Shown: one piece after another, positions 1 through 8,153 of the stretch
Layout of the letters: each line of letters opens with the position of its first letter
Numbering within the stretch: the first letter of the stretch is position 1
Assembly: GCF_014207655.1 (NCBI RefSeq)
Contig: NZ_JACHHJ010000001.1
Coordinates: 310,001-374,000, forward strand
Origin: Geomicrobium halophilum
GTDB taxonomy: Bacteria; Bacillota; Bacilli; Bacillales; Marinococcaceae
Direction: 5' to 3'
DNA: 64,000 nt
The notes under the pieces: generated by a model
The model's input: the letters and a program-made list of their open reading frames with translations, nothing else
The model's database searches: none
Told to the model about the DNA's origin: nothing
Made by a program: the position numbers and the translations under genes

Positions 1-1
1 C

Positions 2-112
2 CGGTGGCTCCCTTCTCTCCTATTAAACGGAGTCTTCCTAATGATCATCGTTTTTCCAATACGAAAACTTATTCGCCGTCTGAACGATGAAGAACGTCTA
101 CTGAGCCCATGA
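2..112 (+). CDS. mreD: MreD C-terminal end (partial)
   Basis: The first 37 codons of the window form an open frame ending in a hydrophobic stretch (LPSLLLNGVFLMIIVFPIRK) followed by a basic and acidic tail and a TGA stop. This looks like the last membrane helix and cytoplasmic end of MreD, the rod-shape membrane protein that works with MreB and MreC in lateral wall synthesis. The placement immediately upstream of minC and minD is the usual mreBCD-minCD order of Bacillus, and it is the main support, because so short a piece is weak by itself. The start lies outside the window. Confidence 0.7.
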   Translation, partial: RWLPSLLLNGVFLMIIVFPIRKLIRRLNDEERLLSP

Positions 113-136
113 ATGATATAGGATAAGGAACAAGAT

Positions 137-226
137 TGTTGAAAAGTCCGGGAAAACCTCCACGCAAAAGGAGCGATGATCAAACCTGCAGTTTCCTAAA
201 TACTCTTTTTGTCTTCCTTTTGAACA
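137..226. repeat. TGTTCAAAAAG-ended dispersed repeat, copy A
   Basis: The element begins TGTTgaAAAGTCCGGGAAAA and ends CCTTTTGAACA, so its ends are imperfect inverted repeats of each other. The same end sequence occurs near 15013, 19119, 34504 and 50588. It sits between mreD and minC. Just after it, the sequences around 191-203 and 226-243 can pair as an imperfect hairpin. Confidence 0.55.
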
Positions 227-325
227 AGTATTTAGAAGGAAAATGACTTTGAATTGCAGAACTATATATATAGGTAATAGGATGACATCATTTATCCTTA
301 GGGTAAAAGTATCTGAGGTGAGGTA

Positions 326-1024
326 GTGAAAACGGAGTTCTCAAAACAATTAGTAACGATAAAAGGTACAAAAGATGGTCTAGTCATTCGTCTTGATGAT
401 CATTGTGCGTATGCGGATCTATTAGAAGAATTACAAACAAAAATGAAAGAAAATATGATCGGAGAAGAGCAGGACAAAGACGTTCATATCGCTGTACATG
501 TAGGTACACGCTATGTCGATGAGAAACAACGCGGAGAGATTACATCGGCTATTGAGCAGTCAGGAGCGATTTCTGTCGATGAGATTACGTCTGATGTTAT
601 AACTATGACACAGGCATTAAAAATGAAAGAGGAAAAACAGATTCACTCGTATACATGTCTGGTTCGTTCTGGTCAAGTTTTAAGCGTAAAGGGCGACCTA
701 TTGATACTAGGTGATGTCAATCCAGGAGGGACGATCGAGGCTACAGGAGATGTTTATGTCCTGGGGACTTTAAAAGGTAAAGCGCGTGCGGGGACAGAAG
801 GGGACGAAGACGCAGTCATTGCGGCCTCGGTACTGGCACCTTCCCAATTGATGATTGCGGATCGCCTTTATTTATCTGAAGCAACACGGGAGCAGCAGGA
901 AAGTGAATCTATGCATATGGGTCCGCGTTATGCGAGTATTGAAGAAGAGAAAGAAGAAATGGTTTTTCATAATATGAGCAGTTTAGCGGCTTTAAGAAGC
1001 CGAAGACAAAAAGCAATCGACTAA
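326..1024 (+). CDS. minC: Septum site-determining protein MinC
   Basis: MinC is the FtsZ-polymerisation inhibitor of the Min system and blocks division near the poles. The 232-residue product has a variable N-terminal domain and, from about residue 105, the C-terminal beta-helix region with repeated glycine-rich turns (GDLLILGDVNPGG, then GDVYVLGTLKGKARAG), which is the MinD-binding and dimerising part. Length is normal for the family. The start is GTG, preceded by a GAGGTGAGG ribosome-binding site at 315-323. minD follows 15 bases downstream, so the two are surely co-transcribed. Confidence 0.95.
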   Translation: MKTEFSKQLVTIKGTKDGLVIRLDDHCAYADLLEELQTKMKENMIGEEQDKDVHIAVHVGTRYVDEKQRGEITSAIEQSGAISVDEITSDVITMTQALKMKEEKQIHSYTCLVRSGQVLSVKGDLLILGDVNPGGTIEATGDVYVLGTLKGKARAGTEGDEDAVIAASVLAPSQLMIADRLYLSEATREQQESESMHMGPRYASIEEEKEEMVFHNMSSLAALRSRRQKAID

Positions 1025-1039
1025 GGAGGAAATGCTGCT

Positions 1040-1840
1040 GTGGGAGAGGCTATCGTCATTACATCCGGGAAAGGCGGCGTAGGGAAAACAACTACGTCTG
1101 CAAATATTGGAACCGCATTGGCATTGCAAGGAAAACAGGTTTGCCTCCTCGATACGGATATAGGATTACGAAATCTTGATGTCGTAATGGGGCTGGAAAA
1201 TCGAATTATTTACGACCTTGTGGATGTTATGGAAGAACGTTGTAAAGTTCAACAAGCATTAATAAGGGACAAGCGATTTGAATGTTTACATTTATTGCCC
1301 GCCGCCCAGACGAAAGATAAATCTGCCGTAACACCCGAGCAAATGGCGGCGGTTGTCAATGAATTAAAACCTGAATATGATTACTTAATTATTGATTGTC
1401 CTGCCGGGATTGAGCAAGGTTTTCGTAATGCCATTTCAGGTGCTGATCAAGCGATTGTGGTTACCACACCTGATACATCGGCTGTACGTGATGCTGATCG
1501 TATTATTGGACTTGTGGAACAAGAGGACATTCCATCACCAAAGCTCATCGTTAATCGCGTTCGTAAACAAACGAAAAACGGAGAGGAAGATTTGCTAGAT
1601 GTCGATGACGTTGCTTCTACACTTGCCATCGACCTTTTAGGTATTGTCTTCGATGACGAAAATGTCTTGCGTGCGGCTCATAAAGGGAAGCCAGTCGCGA
1701 CAACGCCGAACACTTCATCATCACTGGCATACCGTAATATAGCCAGGCGTATTCTGGGCGAATCGGTCCCGCTCCTTTCGGTTGAAACGAAAAAAGGTTT
1801 TTTCGCGAAGGTGAAAAATTTGCTAGGGCTACAAGCGTAA
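1040..1840 (+). CDS. minD: Septum site-determining ATPase MinD
   Basis: MinD is the membrane-associated ParA/MinD ATPase that recruits MinC. The deviant Walker A motif GKGGVGKTT lies at residues 10-18, followed by the DTDIGLRNLD switch region at about 39-48 and the Walker B-like YLIIDCPAG near 115-123. The C-terminus (GFFAKVKNLLGLQA) is the expected amphipathic membrane-targeting helix. The start is GTG with an AAGGAGG site overlapping the end of minC. The 266-residue length is typical. A terminator follows, which closes the mre-min operon. Confidence 0.97.
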   Translation: MGEAIVITSGKGGVGKTTTSANIGTALALQGKQVCLLDTDIGLRNLDVVMGLENRIIYDLVDVMEERCKVQQALIRDKRFECLHLLPAAQTKDKSAVTPEQMAAVVNELKPEYDYLIIDCPAGIEQGFRNAISGADQAIVVTTPDTSAVRDADRIIGLVEQEDIPSPKLIVNRVRKQTKNGEEDLLDVDDVASTLAIDLLGIVFDDENVLRAAHKGKPVATTPNTSSSLAYRNIARRILGESVPLLSVETKKGFFAKVKNLLGLQA

Positions 1841-1910
1841 AAGTGCGCTAAGAGTTCTTATTCCAATGCTTTAGCCAACAGTCTTTTCACGGGACATGGA
1901 AAAATGTAAA

Positions 1911-1953
1911 AAACGACACGTTTTCACAAGGTGGGAAGCGGTGTCGTTTTTTT
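1911..1953 (+). terminator. Rho-independent terminator after minD
   Basis: AAACGACAC is followed after a GC-containing loop by GTGTCGTTTTTTT, giving a stem closed by a T-run. Confidence 0.75.
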
Positions 1954-2592
1954 ATAAGGTAAAAAGCCTGGATGTAACATGACCTAGACTCAGGATGTCA
2001 TCGGCTCGACTCAGTTCAGATATTTCTAGCCCTCCAGAAAGCGGATTCCGTTCGTTTAGATCCTTCTAACAGCTTAGTGCAGAACGTCTAAAATAAAAGG
2101 TCACCAGTGGAAGTGGTTCCTTTGTAGGTATAGAGTGATGATATGCGATGACAATAGCGGTGTATAAAGGTTTAAAATGACAATAACACCACTTAGAGGA
2201 ATCATTGATCAAAAAGAGGGGTCATGAAGGGGTATTTTACCAAATGATGAAGTGAGAAACGTCGATGTACCCATCATTGGCGTGAGTGGCTGATTCAGCT
2301 ATCTGCTGCGTGCCGCGCCGAAAAAGTTCCTCAAGCGCTGAATAAAATGCTCTGCGCGCCGAATCGAATCTCGTTTTGCTCGTGCTTGATCATCCGCACT
2401 TTTGAAACATTACACCAGTCCTGGCAGTTTTAGGGCATGATGGTCTGCCTCGATCATGAATGCCGGTTACGCTTTGCGCGAAGGAGGTGTCACTGCGCGG
2501 CAAGTTTCTTGTGTTTTAATGGACGCATATCCTCTTCCCGTATCTCATAACATGTACAAGGTGTACGAGTCTATGAGGAGCGGAGGGATGGT
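1954..2592. other. Long gene-free stretch between minD and spoIVFA
   Basis: No ORF here has a ribosome-binding site or a recognisable product. In most Bacillus relatives minD and spoIVFA are much closer. The only structure I can point to is the CGCYGAA motif array at 2303-2375. The spoIVFA promoter, expected to be sigma-E dependent, should lie near 2540-2590, but I could not identify it with confidence. Confidence 0.5.
2303..2375. repeat. CGCYGAA spaced-motif array 1
   Basis: Three units of the core GCGCCGAA or GCGCTGAAT occur about 20 bases apart (GCGCCGAAAAAGTTCCTCAA, GCGCTGAATAAAATGCTCT, GCGCGCCGAATCGAATCTCG). The first two units are nearly identical to two units of the array at 46290, so this is a dispersed family. 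Confidence 0.55.
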
Positions 2593-3405
2593 ATGAGCCT
2601 GGATATCGACCGCGTACGTAAGGAAGTAGCGAGAAAGCGAAAGCAGGAGCGCACCACCGGAAAAAAAGAGTCAACAATACCGGATCAAAACCCGTATTAT
2701 AGCTATTACCCGAGTCGTGAAGAATTGAATGAGCATGAGCCTGAATTCTATATGTGGAGAGACCGTGATTTCAAGAAACAACCAAGTGACCGTAAGGAAA
2801 AAATGAAACAGCGTTTTTTCATACAATGGTTGGGGGCGCTGGCGCTTTTCTTGGTCACCGCGATGCTTGTACAAACGAATACTCCAATGTTTAGTGATGC
2901 AAGGGAAACTGCGCTTAATCTTTATGAGGATGAATTTCAATTTGCCATGGTTGCGAATTGGTATGAGTCGCAATTTGGACGTCCATTGGCCCTTTTCCCG
3001 GAAGAGCAGGAACCAATGCCGCCGGAGGACCAAATGGTCAGTTCTGAGGGTTACGCGTTGCCGGCATCCGGTCGAGTAGCGGAAAGTTTCTCTGAAAATG
3101 GACGTGCGGTTGTACTGGAGACAACAGAAAATGCTCAAGTCACTGCTGCGCGCGGCGGGGTGGTCATTCAGTCTGGAAGGGATGACGATTGGGGGCAAGT
3201 AGTCGTCGTGCAGCATGATGATGGAACCGAAGCGTGGTATGGGACGCTTGATTCGATTGATGTAAGCTTATATGATCATGTCGGTGCGGGCGACTCGCTG
3301 GGAGCTGTCATGATCGATGAGCATGGTCAAGGAGGACGTTTCATGTTCGCGATTCGAGAAGATGACGAATATATCGATCCTAACGAAGTGATGACATTTG
3401 ATTAG
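2593..3405 (+). CDS. spoIVFA: Stage IV sporulation protein FA (M23-like domain)
   Basis: SpoIVFA holds and inhibits the SpoIVFB protease in the outer forespore membrane until the SpoIVB signal arrives during pro-sigma-K activation. The 270-residue product has a long charged N-terminal region, one membrane helix at about residues 77-92 (FIQWLGALALFLVTAMLV) and an external C-terminal domain of LytM/peptidase M23 type (about 155-265). The His and Asp metal ligands of active M23 enzymes are not evident, in keeping with a regulatory role. The start ATG has GGAGGG just upstream. Its end overlaps the start of spoIVFB by eight bases, as expected for coupled partners. Confidence 0.9.
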   Translation: MSLDIDRVRKEVARKRKQERTTGKKESTIPDQNPYYSYYPSREELNEHEPEFYMWRDRDFKKQPSDRKEKMKQRFFIQWLGALALFLVTAMLVQTNTPMFSDARETALNLYEDEFQFAMVANWYESQFGRPLALFPEEQEPMPPEDQMVSSEGYALPASGRVAESFSENGRAVVLETTENAQVTAARGGVVIQSGRDDDWGQVVVVQHDDGTEAWYGTLDSIDVSLYDHVGAGDSLGAVMIDEHGQGGRFMFAIREDDEYIDPNEVMTFD

Positions 3406-4246
3406 TCTGCTGCTTCTCGTGCGTGTTCACCCGCTTTTTTGGTTCGTTATCGCGCTTGGGGTTGCCACCGGTTATTTTCGTGAATTACTTATTTTGTTTT
3501 TTATTGTTTGTTGTCACGAGCTTGGACATGCGATGGCTGCTAAGTATTTCGGATGGCGGTTGCGGAAAATTGAACTGCTTCCCTTTGGAGGCGTGGCAGA
3601 AACCGAAGAATACGGCAACCGCCCCTATCATGAAGAACTCATCGTCATACTGGCCGGGCCGTTCCAACATCTCGTCCTTATCGCTTTATCTTGGATAGCG
3701 CTCATGCTCTTCCCCTTTTGGACGACAAGTGACCATAACCTTTTTTTATTCCACAATAGTGCACTCCTTCTTTTTAATCTGCTCCCGATATGGCCACTTG
3801 ATGGCGGAAAGCTTTTACAATTGGTGGCTTGTAAAATTTGGCCTTTCCGAGAGGCACAAAGGTGGACGTTACGGCTTTCGCTTATGTTTCTGGCGATAGC
3901 AGCTGTGTTTACGGCAGCCTGGTACCCGTTGCATCTACAGTGGTGGATGATCCTCGTCTTTCTAGCGATTGCGCATTATATTGAATGGCGCCAGCAGCCG
4001 TATGGGTTTGTACGTTTTATATTGGAACGAAGATTATTGCAGAAAAAGGATAAAGAAAAAGCCGTTATTACTTCAGTTCCGTCTAAGGAGAGCGTGCACG
4101 TTGCACTGCGACGATTGCATAAAGGGAAAGTGACCGTATATAAAATTATGGAGAGTGGTCATTTTATCGAAGAAGCCGACCTTATCGAGTATTGGTTTCA
4201 CACCCGGGAAGGACAAGTTTCCATCGGCACGTTTACAAAAGGATAA
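3398..4246 (+). CDS. spoIVFB: Stage IV sporulation protein FB (site-2 protease)
   Basis: This is the intramembrane zinc metalloprotease that cleaves pro-sigma-K. The zinc motif HELGH is at residues 40-44 and the third ligand is in LLPIWPLDGGK at about residue 135. Several hydrophobic membrane segments surround these motifs. The C-terminal part (about 225-275) looks like the cytoplasmic CBS-type domain known to sense ATP. The only plausible start is TTG inside the end of spoIVFA, which suggests translation coupled to its inhibitor. Length (282) is normal. Confidence 0.93.
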   Translation: MISLLLLVRVHPLFWFVIALGVATGYFRELLILFFIVCCHELGHAMAAKYFGWRLRKIELLPFGGVAETEEYGNRPYHEELIVILAGPFQHLVLIALSWIALMLFPFWTTSDHNLFLFHNSALLLFNLLPIWPLDGGKLLQLVACKIWPFREAQRWTLRLSLMFLAIAAVFTAAWYPLHLQWWMILVFLAIAHYIEWRQQPYGFVRFILERRLLQKKDKEKAVITSVPSKESVHVALRRLHKGKVTVYKIMESGHFIEEADLIEYWFHTREGQVSIGTFTKG

Positions 4247-4283
4247 ATGCGCGTATCTTGTGGGCTTGAGTGTGCTTTACTCA

Positions 4284-4312
4284 TTGACAGCCATTTGTCC
4301 TTATGGTAACAT
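4284..4312 (+). promoter_or_regulatory. Sigma-A promoter of the rplU operon
   Basis: TTGACA is followed by a 17-base spacer and TAACAT, about 110 bases before the rplU start. This leaves room for the leader RNA. Confidence 0.7.
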
Positions 4313-4317
4313 ATTCG

Positions 4318-4421
4318 TGTTGTTTGGAGCCCCCAAACTACAACCGCACATCGTGAGGTTTTAAGCTAATGTGTATTGGCACCCCACATGGCGAGTCTGA
4401 GGAATACGGGAGGTGCATAGA
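4318..4421 (+). ncRNA. L21 leader (ribosomal protein leader) candidate
   Basis: A structured 5' leader is known upstream of rplU in Bacillales and is thought to mediate feedback control by L21. Here the roughly 100-base leader between a good promoter and rplU contains the conserved-looking stretch AACCGCACATCGTGAGGTTT and later GCGAGTCTGAGGAATACGGG, ending in the rplU ribosome-binding site. I identify it from position and these segments and have not folded it. Confidence 0.6.
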
Positions 4422-4730
4422 ATGTACGCAATTATTGAGACAGGTGGAAAGCAGCTTAAAGTCGAAGAAGGACAATCGATTTTCGTAGAAAAATTACCAG
4501 CTGATTCTGGTGATGAAGTAACCTTTGATAAGGTACTTGTCGTCGGTGGAGACGAGACAAAAGTAGGATCTCCATACCTTGAAGGTGCCAAGGTATCAGG
4601 AAAAGTTGAGAAGAACGGTAAGAACAAGAAAATCATTGTTTACAAATTTAAGCGTCGTAAAGGCTATCGTCGCAAACAAGGTCACCGTCAACCTTATACA
4701 AAAGTGACCATTGACAGCATTCAAGCTTAA
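4422..4730 (+). CDS. rplU: 50S ribosomal protein L21
   Basis: The 102-residue protein begins [18 protein letters not shown] and ends with the basic [18 protein letters not shown] segment that binds 23S rRNA, both hallmarks of bacterial L21. The ATG at 4422 is preferred over an in-frame upstream GTG because GGGAGG lies the right distance before it. It is the first gene of the L21-Prp-L27 operon. Confidence 0.97.
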   Translation: MYAIIETGGKQLKVEEGQSIFVEKLPADSGDEVTFDKVLVVGGDETKVGSPYLEGAKVSGKVEKNGKNKKIIVYKFKRRKGYRRKQGHRQPYTKVTIDSIQA

Positions 4731-4742
4731 GGTTGAACCGCG

Positions 4743-5075
4743 ATGATACAGATGACGGTTGTACGCAGTGAAGCTCATACGATTCAATCTTTCACATTAT
4801 CCGGCCATGCAAATGCTTCCGATTATGGTGAAGATATCGTTTGCGCTGGCGTGTCAGCGGTTACGATTGGAACGGTAAACGCCATTGAATCCTTATGTCA
4901 AACATCGCTTCATGTCGAAAGCAAAGACGATGGCGGCTATTTGCATTGTGAAGTACCGGAAGCTTGGTCTGGCCGAAAAGCAGAAGATGGACAATTATTG
5001 CTTGAAGGAATGCTTGTAGCTATTAACGGTATCCAGGAATCGTATGGTGATTTTATACAAGTGAACGAAAAATAA
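4743..5075 (+). CDS. prp: Ribosomal-processing cysteine protease Prp
   Basis: Prp (YsxB) removes the N-terminal extension of ribosomal protein L27 in Firmicutes. The catalytic histidine in SGHA is residue 22 and the cysteine in DIVCAGVSA is residue 34, the same positions as in the characterised Staphylococcus enzyme. The gene lies between rplU and rpmA, as it always does. Its substrate two genes on carries the expected cleavage motif. Length 110. Confidence 0.95.
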   Translation: MIQMTVVRSEAHTIQSFTLSGHANASDYGEDIVCAGVSAVTIGTVNAIESLCQTSLHVESKDDGGYLHCEVPEAWSGRKAEDGQLLLEGMLVAINGIQESYGDFIQVNEK

Positions 5076-5089
5076 GGAGGTGCAGATCA

Positions 5090-5374
5090 ATGCTTAACAT
5101 GGACTTGCAATTTTTCGCCCAGAAAAAAGGGGTTGGGAGTACGAAGAACGGTCGTGACTCCATTTCGAAACGCCTCGGCACAAAGCGTGGTGACGGCCAG
5201 CTTGTTACGAGCGGCTCGATCCTTGTACGTCAGCGCGGAACAAAAATTTTCCCTGGCGAAAACGTCGGTAAAGGCGGCGACGACACGTTGTTCGCGAAAA
5301 TCGACGGCAACGTAAAATTCGAGCGCCTCGGTAAAAAGCGTAAACAAGTGAGCGTATACGCGAAAGAAGCGTAA
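5090..5374 (+). CDS. rpmA: 50S ribosomal protein L27
   Basis: The 94-residue L27 starts [18 protein letters not shown]. The LQFF-A junction is the Prp cleavage site known from Firmicutes, so the mature protein should begin at residue 10 (AQKKG). The core ([19 protein letters not shown] and [20 protein letters not shown]) is canonical. The ribosome-binding site AAGGAGG precedes the ATG at 5090. A strong terminator follows, so the operon stops here and does not run on into spo0B-obg. Confidence 0.97.
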   Translation: MLNMDLQFFAQKKGVGSTKNGRDSISKRLGTKRGDGQLVTSGSILVRQRGTKIFPGENVGKGGDDTLFAKIDGNVKFERLGKKRKQVSVYAKEA

Positions 5375-5389
5375 CATTTTTTGTAGAAG

Positions 5390-5416
5390 ACCCCGGCTGA
5401 TGCCGGGGTTTTTTGT
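5390..5416 (+). terminator. Terminator after rpmA
   Basis: ACCCCGGC, a short loop, then GCCGGGGTTTTTT. Confidence 0.9.
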
Positions 5417-5471
5417 TTGTGCCAGTGGTATGGCACACGGCATGTAGTTTCATGAAAGGGAAGAATGTTAT

Positions 5472-5600
5472 ATGTTTCTTGAGGCGATTGAAGAGTTTGT
5501 ACAATGTGTTATCCTGGATGGTGCTCGACAGTTACATCATCTTCGTATGGATCGGCTCATTTTGTTCTCCTTTTTGAACAGGTGCTTTAAAGATATAGGA
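5472..5600 (+). pseudogene. Possible spo0B relic
   Basis: A frame opening at ATG 5472 contains LHHLRMDRL, which resembles the conserved phosphotransfer site of Spo0B (LRHxRHDWL) but lacks the active histidine and the tryptophan. It lies exactly where spo0B follows rpmA in relatives. It then runs into the ribosome-binding site of the next gene. This is a weak match of nine residues and could be chance. The alternative is plain intergenic DNA. Confidence 0.2.
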
Positions 5601-5610
5601 GGGAAAGCAA

Positions 5611-6684
5611 TTGAAAATGCAAGCTTTTCAGGTAACAGGTTTTGGGGGATTGGAGAAATTACAGGCGAATGAAGTTTTGGTTCCAGAACCCGGGCAAGAT
5701 GAAGTGTTGGTAAAAATTCATGCCACGGCTCTAAATAACTCGGACATTTGGATGAGAGAAGGAGGATATGGAACGGATACATCAGCTAGTGCCTCGGCCG
5801 GGTGGAGGCGCGAAGGAATTGATTTTCCCAGGATTCCCGGCTCAGATGTTGCGGGTGAAGTCGTAAAGACAGGAAATGGCGTAAGTACAGATGATTTAAA
5901 TAAAAAAGTGGTTCTTTTTCCATTTCAGTCATCAGGTGAAAAAGGGTACGAGCATATGTCAAATGATATCACCTATATTGGTTCCGAATTTGATGGTGGG
6001 TATGCTCAATATGTTGTTTGGAAAGCTGATTTATGTTTTGAACGACCTTTGTCTAACTACGTAAAAAGCGCTGCGGTTCCAGTTAGTGGTCTTACTGCCT
6101 GGCATATGGTAAAACGTGCTCATATTCAAAAAGATGACAAGGTATTGATTAACGGGGCAACCGGTGGGGTGGGCTCTCTAGCTACTCAAATCGCTTCGAA
6201 AGTTTTCGGGTCTGAAGTCATAGCTGTCGTGAGAGACGATTCGATGAAAGATAAAATGTTAGACCTAGGAGCTACGAACATTGTAACGTATACATCTGAT
6301 TCCTTATTAGAGGATATTTACCAGGTAGCAGGTGGCCATGTTGATGTAGTTATCGATGTGGTTGGTGATGCACTGTTTTCAACGTCCCTAGCTGCTTTAG
6401 GTGTCGGAGGTCGATTTGTAACATCAGGTGCTTCAAGTGGGGCAGTTAGTGAAGTAGATTTCAGGACTATATATTTAAAGCATTTAAATATATATGGAAG
6501 TACATTTGGAACAAAAGAAGAGTTTGCTGATTTGCTAAAAGCAGTATCGAACGGTAACATTAAACCGTTGATTGATAAAGAGTTTCCTTTAAGCCAAGCT
6601 AAAGAAGCACAAGAATACTTTAAAAAGTCAAAGCGATTGGGTAAGGTGGTTCTTTTACCAAATGAAAATCACAATAAACGTTAA
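5611..6684 (+). CDS. Zinc-independent quinone oxidoreductase (MDR superfamily)
   Basis: This is an NADPH-dependent medium-chain dehydrogenase/reductase of the quinone oxidoreductase type. It has the N-terminal GroES-like fold (about 1-140, with PGSDVAGEV) and a Rossmann domain with the nucleotide-binding motif INGATGGVGSLATQIA near 185-200. No structural or catalytic zinc cysteines are seen, which separates it from alcohol dehydrogenases. An insertion rich in Ser and Ala lies near residues 55-70. The TTG start has AGGAGGG seven bases upstream, with ATG two codons later as the alternative. It occupies the place where spo0B and obg would be expected. Confidence 0.85.
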   Translation: MKMQAFQVTGFGGLEKLQANEVLVPEPGQDEVLVKIHATALNNSDIWMREGGYGTDTSASASAGWRREGIDFPRIPGSDVAGEVVKTGNGVSTDDLNKKVVLFPFQSSGEKGYEHMSNDITYIGSEFDGGYAQYVVWKADLCFERPLSNYVKSAAVPVSGLTAWHMVKRAHIQKDDKVLINGATGGVGSLATQIASKVFGSEVIAVVRDDSMKDKMLDLGATNIVTYTSDSLLEDIYQVAGGHVDVVIDVVGDALFSTSLAALGVGGRFVTSGASSGAVSEVDFRTIYLKHLNIYGSTFGTKEEFADLLKAVSNGNIKPLIDKEFPLSQAKEAQEYFKKSKRLGKVVLLPNENHNKR

Positions 6685-6868
6685 CTGCTATTCAGTAAAC
6701 GAGTAATACAAACACTCAGCGTGCATGTGAAGCTAAAATCCGACTCCGAAATTTTTTACCGTCTATCTATTTTGTTTTTTCGCTCTAGGATAATCACTTT
6801 AGACTATCCCTAGAATGTTCTGTTACGGCATGACACGGGTGTTGTGTTATTCTCCATATGATTGAGAC

Positions 6869-6900
6869 GTTAACGTTTGCCTGAGTACGCAAGCGTTAAC
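6869..6900. promoter_or_regulatory. Imperfect palindrome upstream of the YisL-like gene
   Basis: GTTAACGTTTGC and GCAAGCGTTAAC form 12-base arms with one mismatch and an 8-base gap. This is an operator-like dyad about 37 bases before the start. The regulator is unknown. Confidence 0.5.
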
Positions 6901-6936
6901 ACTAATGAAAAGAAAATGCCGAAGGGAGGACTCCCA

Positions 6937-7332
6937 TTGCTAGAAACGTTAAACCAAATTTTACTTGCTATGCATCGGGGCGGGTGGATCTTGCTAGTCA
7001 TCGTATTTTTCGCTGCGTACATACTGCTAGCAAATGATAAACATAGAGGTTTTTCGATTAGTCAGCAGATTGCAAGATTCTTCTATATTGTGTTGATCAT
7101 AAGCGGCGTGTACAACCTTTTTTATCTTGCATCCGTTGCCGAAATTTTCCCGTGGAACTATGCGGCAAAAGGTATCATTTCCATATGGGTCATTTATTTA
7201 ATGGAAACTATTCTTGGGAAGAAAAATCGTGGTGAGTTGGCCGGAAGTGTCCGTACATACTACTGGCTGCAATTCATCATTTCTCTAGTGGTCGTTGTAC
7301 TGATTGGCTTTGAAGTGATTTTGGCTGTGTAA
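6937..7332 (+). CDS. YisL-type small membrane protein (DUF1516-like)
   Basis: The 131-residue product has four hydrophobic segments: about residues 15-32, 48-66, 75-95 and 108-130. It resembles the YisL/DUF1516 family of Bacillus, whose function is not known. The TTG start at 6937 is chosen because GGGAGGA lies six bases before it, and the upstream codons have no ribosome-binding site. A dyad operator-like sequence lies just upstream. Nothing in the neighbourhood indicates a role. Confidence 0.6.
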   Translation: MLETLNQILLAMHRGGWILLVIVFFAAYILLANDKHRGFSISQQIARFFYIVLIISGVYNLFYLASVAEIFPWNYAAKGIISIWVIYLMETILGKKNRGELAGSVRTYYWLQFIISLVVVVLIGFEVILAV

Positions 7333-7429
7333 CGAACCTAACTGAATTTGGATTTTTTCTATGAATATATGGTTTATGACACTTCTCATTGGCAATACTG
7401 CAGTTAGACAGTTATAGAGAGGTGTTCAA

Positions 7430-8107
7430 ATGAAAAAACGAGCTTTTCACTTTATTTTTACAGGAATTTTCGCTCTTGTTCTTGCTGCCTGTGCTCCAGA
7501 GGATAATGAGAATCAGCAACAACAAGAGGGAAATGGTGGAGAAGTAGGAAATGAAACAGAGGATTTGACAAATATGACAGGTGCAAATGGTGAAGAGGCA
7601 ATGAATGATGAAGCGGATGCTGTGGCCGAACTTGAAGATGAAAATGAGCAATCGGTTGGAACGGTCACCTTCATTGAAAATGAAGAAGATCATACGATTG
7701 TCACTGCAGATGTTAAGAATTTAGAACCGGGTTATCATGGTTTCCATATCCATGAAGCAGGTGCTTGTGAGGCTGACGCAGAGGGAGGAGCCTTTGATAC
7801 GGCTGGAGGTCATTATGCGCCTGAGGAAGGTGACCATGCAGAACACGTTGGAGATTTGCCGCCCCTTTTCGTTAATGAAAACGGAGTGGCTAAGTTTTCG
7901 GTCGTCGTTGACGGTTTTACACCGGATGAATTAGTCAGTGAAGGTACAACGATGATCATCCATGAAGATCCGGACAATTTAGGTCATATTCTTGAGCGCT
8001 ATCAATCTGAAGAACAAGATGAACCTGGGCCAGATGATGGTTCATTGGCGACTGGAGATGCTGGGGATCGTATTGCTTGCGGTGTCATTGAAGGGCCGGC
8101 GGCATAG
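7430..8107 (+). CDS. sodC: Cu/Zn superoxide dismutase lipoprotein (copy 1)
   Basis: The precursor has a signal peptide with lipobox LAAC (Cys 21), a long acidic linker (residues 25-75) and a Cu/Zn SOD domain from about 80. Metal ligands are visible in HGFHIHE, GGHYAPEEGDHAEHVGD and MIIHED, and the disulfide cysteines are in GACEAD and IACGV. It should act at the outer face of the membrane against superoxide. The C-terminal segment carries an extra acidic insertion (YQSEEQDEPGPDDG). The acidic linker fits a halophilic setting. A second copy follows directly. Confidence 0.9.
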   Translation: MKKRAFHFIFTGIFALVLAACAPEDNENQQQQEGNGGEVGNETEDLTNMTGANGEEAMNDEADAVAELEDENEQSVGTVTFIENEEDHTIVTADVKNLEPGYHGFHIHEAGACEADAEGGAFDTAGGHYAPEEGDHAEHVGDLPPLFVNENGVAKFSVVVDGFTPDELVSEGTTMIIHEDPDNLGHILERYQSEEQDEPGPDDGSLATGDAGDRIACGVIEGPAA

Positions 8108-8112
8108 TGGAG

Positions 8113-8150
8113 ATTGTGCTAGTAATGGTAATTGCTAGCACAATTTTTTT
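8113..8150 (+). terminator. Terminator after first sodC
   Basis: ATTGTGCTAG and CTAGCACAAT arms are followed by a T-run. Confidence 0.85.
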
Positions 8151-8153
8151 CGG

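Noticed and set aside
1392-1629. Open frames on both strands inside minD
   Set aside because: They are shadows of a conserved gene with no ribosome-binding sites.
5087-5504. Minus-strand frames over rpmA and its terminator
   Set aside because: These are shadow frames over a ribosomal protein gene.
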